Of a stretch of 45,463 nt of DNA, positions 42,972 through 45,463 are shown piece by piece. The first letter of the stretch is position 1; every line of letters begins with the position of its first letter. Under the pieces are notes generated by a model that worked only from the letters and a program-made list of their open reading frames with translations, searched no databases and was not told the origin of the DNA. Source of the DNA: an uncultured Clostridia bacterium (lineage in GTDB: Bacteria > Bacillota > Clostridia > Oscillospirales > CAG-382); NCBI GenBank assembly GCA_947626805.1, contig CANQTR010000006.1, positions 1-45,463 of the forward strand. Reading direction: 5' to 3'. Made by a program: the position numbers and the translations under genes.

Positions 42972-44189
42972 TTATTTTTCGTCGGCTATTATCTCATCAA
43001 GAACTTTTCCCATCCTCGTTATCATAGGGACGACCAAGGCGTTACCCATGCAGAAATAGCGCATCCGGTCAGGCATCCCGGTATTTGTCCACTCATCATC
43101 AAATCCTTGGAGCCGCTCTGTTTCGACAGGAGTAAGCAGCCTTAACCTTCTAGTCCCTGGGTCGGACACAACATGTGTAGACCGGTTGAGCGTAGATTCA
43201 CTAGTTAACATTGTGCGCCCCGGTCTATCCCACGGGTCAGGGAAAGCAATAGGGCCTTCTGTAAATACATACTCATGTCCATTATTAGATGTCCTGGGAA
43301 TCTTTTTGGCGCCTTTAAGATAAATCCACTTTGTCATTTTATCGCCGGGGATGTAATATTTTTCATCTACATTTTTTTGAAGTATATCGCCTAGCAAACG
43401 TGGCTTTTCTTCATCTTCTAAGACTTTAGCGGTGTATATGATGCCCTGATTCATGTAACCAGCGTTTTCAAACGAAAATGCAAAATTGTCACTAACTTCA
43501 ACGATATCTTCACTAACAGGTTTCTTAAAAATAGGGCCTACTTCCTTAATAGGAAATGCTTTTGCCATCAATCCACCGCTTTCAATAATTTCCTGTGCAG
43601 AAATATTTGTCATTTTTCTCCAGTATACAGTGTCTTCATGATAAGCAAATATGAATGTGCGACGTCTACGCTGCGCCGCACCATACTGTGCAGCGTTAAC
43701 GATACGCCATTCTACACTATATCCAAGCGCAGATAAACATGCCAAAATAACACCAAAATCGCGACCGCGCTGTTTGGCAGGAGATTTCAAAAGTCTGTCA
43801 ACATTCTCAAAGATACAGAAAGGTGTTTTTTTTGCTATAAGTACGTCCCTAATCTGCCACCACAGTACCCCTTTTTTTCCTTCGATTCCTTGGGAGGAAG
43901 CGAGCGTATGCGCTACACTGTAATCTTGACAGGGAAAGCCACCTACTAAAAGGGAGTGGTCAGGAATGGCCGACTTATTTACTGAACCTATGTCCTCGCC
44001 GGTATGATACTCTCCGCTCATGTCAACACTGTCTCCATAGTGCTGCACATAACATTTATGTGCCCACTGTGTTTTTGCATCAGGCTCCCATTGTGAGAAC
44101 CATGTGGTCTCCCAGCCTGTTTCGAGTCGATCAAATCCCAAACGAAATCCGCCGACACCTGCGAAAAGTTCGCAAATCTTTTTTTGCAT
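42972..44189 (-). CDS. DNA (cytosine-5)-methyltransferase, Sau3AI-system type
   Basis: 405 aa with all key motifs: ELFAGVGGFRLGFD (I), GGFPCQDYSVA with nucleophile C87 (IV), ENVDRLL (VI), QRRRRTFIFAY (VIII), a target-recognition region around 255-330, and MGNALVVPMITRMG (X). It appears intact and active. Position next to a Sau3AI-type nuclease suggests it makes GATm5C, but the target must be taken as inferred. AAGAAGGG precedes the ATG at 44189. It is the first complete gene behind the HTH regulator and probably shares its promoter. Confidence 0.93.
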   Translation of the reverse strand: MQKKICELFAGVGGFRLGFDRLETGWETTWFSQWEPDAKTQWAHKCYVQHYGDSVDMSGEYHTGEDIGSVNKSAIPDHSLLVGGFPCQDYSVAHTLASSQGIEGKKGVLWWQIRDVLIAKKTPFCIFENVDRLLKSPAKQRGRDFGVILACLSALGYSVEWRIVNAAQYGAAQRRRRTFIFAYHEDTVYWRKMTNISAQEIIESGGLMAKAFPIKEVGPIFKKPVSEDIVEVSDNFAFSFENAGYMNQGIIYTAKVLEDEEKPRLLGDILQKNVDEKYYIPGDKMTKWIYLKGAKKIPRTSNNGHEYVFTEGPIAFPDPWDRPGRTMLTSESTLNRSTHVVSDPGTRRLRLLTPVETERLQGFDDEWTNTGMPDRMRYFCMGNALVVPMITRMGKVLDEIIADEK

Positions 44190-44257
44190 AAAGCCCTTCT
44201 TTGGCTAATCATCAGCCAGCACGCTTAATATTTATAAGACCGGGTCTATAGTCCTTA

Positions 44258-44552
44258 TTAGCACCGACAGACGCCGGATTGTTGGCCTATATTACTGAAA
44301 AAAACAAGCATTTTAATCAATGAAATTCTGAAAATCAATCCATCAAAATTTGCCGGAATGAATTCAAGAATATCATCTACACCACAATCAAGTGTGCAAC
44401 AAATTTTCTCGATGGATTCCATTGATACATAACTATCGTTTTTTTAGACGTGTCGTTATATTGGCACTATATCCGGCATTTTGCTGGAGTTGTGCGACAG
44501 TTATTCCTTTGTCAATCAGAAGACGGAACAACCGCTTGTAACTGACAGCCAT
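44258..44552 (-). pseudogene. Cro/CI-type HTH regulator, frameshifted in an A7 tract
   Basis: GGGAGG precedes the ATG at 44552. The product MAVSYKRLFRLLIDKGITVA, then QLQQNAGYSANITTRLK, is a typical HTH_26 (Cro/C1) start. Seven A on the coding strand (44439-44445) force a stop after LKKR; with six A the frame continues as KNDSYVSMESIEKICCTLDC, GVDDILEFIP, the normal second half, to a TAA at 44258. So a one-base expansion of a homopolymer turns the gene off, and slippage could turn it on again. It is probably the control protein of the restriction-modification cluster. A sequencing error in the homopolymer is an alternative. Confidence 0.8.
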
Positions 44553-44589
44553 GCTTTATACCTCCCAGGACACCCTAAAATTTATTTTT

Positions 44590-44618
44590 AGTATATCACA
44601 AAATCGTGAAAAAATCAA
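44590..44618 (-). promoter_or_regulatory. Promoter of the regulator/methyltransferase operon with operator in the spacer
   Basis: On the minus strand, TTGATT (44613-44618) and TATACT (44590-44595) with a 17-bp spacer. The spacer contains the palindrome TCACGATTTTGTGA (44596-44609), a likely operator for the HTH protein encoded just downstream; binding there would block polymerase. The remaining DNA to 44865 is AT-rich, with the string TTTTTTGTATAG occurring twice (near 44695 and 44791), and holds no gene. Confidence 0.75.
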
Positions 44619-44865
44619 CCCTATAGAGAGCGTTTTTACAGATTTTTTGTGAATCGTATTATTTTTTTTAGCGAGACCCAAAAACACCCTCTTTTTTTGT
44701 ATAGCGAAAGGCGAAATCCAAAAATTTTGCCCTGGGGACCAGTTTTGTCTTTCCACGACCTATCCATACAAAGAAAAATTTTTAGAAAATTTTTTGTATA
44801 GGGGGTAACAAATGCTGTTTCCGTGGCTTACCTATGGGAACGTTAAAATCAAAGGGAGAAGCACC

Positions 44866-45463
44866 ATGCAAGTTCAATATAACAAAATATCGCAGTTCTT
44901 AAAATCGAACGGGCGCTTCTACAACTGGAAATACGAACAGCGCGGCGGCAGGCAAACAAAGGTGCCGTATATTCCCGGAACAATCCGTCTGGCCAGCGCG
45001 GACGATTTTTCCATTTGTACGGATTTCGAAGCGGCGGCATCCACGACCGGCTATGACAGCATCGGGGTCTGCGTCTGCGGCAGGATTGTGGGCATCGACC
45101 TCGACCATTGTATCGAGGACGGTAAGCCGCTTCCCTGGGCGTAGGAAATCGTGGACAGATTCTCAGATACCTACGTCGAAATCATCCCATCCGGGCGAGG
45201 AATACGCATCTTTTGCCTGTTGCCGAACGGCTTTTCCTATTATTTCCTAGGACCTACTACATCAAAAAAAGGAACGCCTAGGTCTACGTTTCCGGTCACA
45301 CTCACCGTTTCCTCACGATGACGGGAAACGTGCTGAACAGTGCGGACGTTGCGGAGACAGAGGACGCATTACAATGGCTGCTCGATACCTATATGCGCCG
45401 CCCCATCCTGTCCGTCGCTCCCGCCGACAGTCCTGGAAAAAGCTACCTCTCCGACGAATGCGT
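44866..45463 (+). pseudogene. Plasmid/phage-type primase, broken and cut by the window end
   Basis: AAAGGGAG precedes the ATG at 44866. The N-terminus (YNKISQFLKSNGRFYNWKYE, TKVPYIPGT, GVCVCGRIVGIDLDHCIEDG) matches the N-terminal domain of element-encoded primase/helicase proteins, with the metal-binding DLDHC. A TAG at 45142-45144 interrupts PLPWA-EIVDRFSDTYVE, a frame change follows FSYYF near 45245, and a second TAG precedes VYVSGHTHRFLTMTGNVLNS. The reading then continues off the window. The combination of two stops and a frameshift shows a dead gene and supports the view that this end belongs to an eroded integrated element. Confidence 0.8.

Noticed and set aside
45142..45296. Recoding of TAG as an amino acid in the primase frame
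   Set aside because: A frameshift also breaks the gene, and TAG serves as an ordinary stop elsewhere in the window (for example at the patatin-like and adhesin genes).
1..45463. CRISPR array
   Set aside because: No series of regularly spaced direct repeats was seen; the repeats noted are pairs in inverted orientation or short local copies.

Overview
The window looks like chromosomal DNA of an anaerobic, probably gut-associated Bacillota of class Clostridia (inference). Signs are Gram-positive style ribosome binding sites and sigma-A promoters, a high-GC core, a PucR/CdaR-type regulator, a dockerin-bearing cell-wall amidase, acyl-ACP thioesterase, smpB-ssrA, a class C-like sortase and UPF0473 (DUF1292). 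No 16S gene is present, so a finer placement (Oscillospirales-like) is a guess.

Core part, 1 to about 26,160. On the minus strand a cell-envelope cluster runs ftsE, ftsX, M23 murein hydrolase, S41 protease, then greA and lysS (cut by the window edge), with a CdaR-like regulator upstream. On the plus strand a MarR regulator precedes two ABC exporter half-transporters whose nucleotide sites are asymmetric. Next come rsmE, a UPF0473 gene, a structured RNA that folds like 6S RNA, an rRNA-methylase-like gene, a MacB-type ABC protein, an amidase with BspA-type and dockerin modules, an AI-2E family transporter, an RluD-type pseudouridine synthase coupled to a CBM9-like protein, a Xer-type recombinase, an acyl-ACP thioesterase, smpB and ssrA (tmRNA).

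Accessory part, about 26,160 to the end. Immediately 3' of ssrA, a classic integration target, base composition and content change: a GNAT acetyltransferase, a patatin-like lipase, then the most interesting unit. A perfect 19-bp inverted repeat (28206-28224 and 29644-29662) encloses a tyrosine recombinase gene, its terminator and an outward-facing sigma-A promoter. As drawn, the promoter fires left into a terminator (OFF). If the recombinase inverts the segment, the same promoter would sit 47 nt upstream of a TetR regulator, followed by a 2,559-residue VWA/CnaB-like surface protein with an LPFSG sorting signal and its own sortase (ON). This looks like a self-encoded, phase-variable promoter switch for a giant adhesin operon.

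The right end (about 38,970 to 45,463) is AT-rich and decayed. It holds an intact Sau3AI-type 5-methylcytosine methyltransferase beside a Sau3AI/MutH-type restriction gene carrying three independent lesions, an intact unknown gene, vsr and second-dcm pseudogenes, a small HTH regulator frameshifted in an A7 tract with an apparent operator in its own promoter, and a broken plasmid/phage-type primase running off the window. This looks like an eroding mobile element that has kept its methyltransferase.
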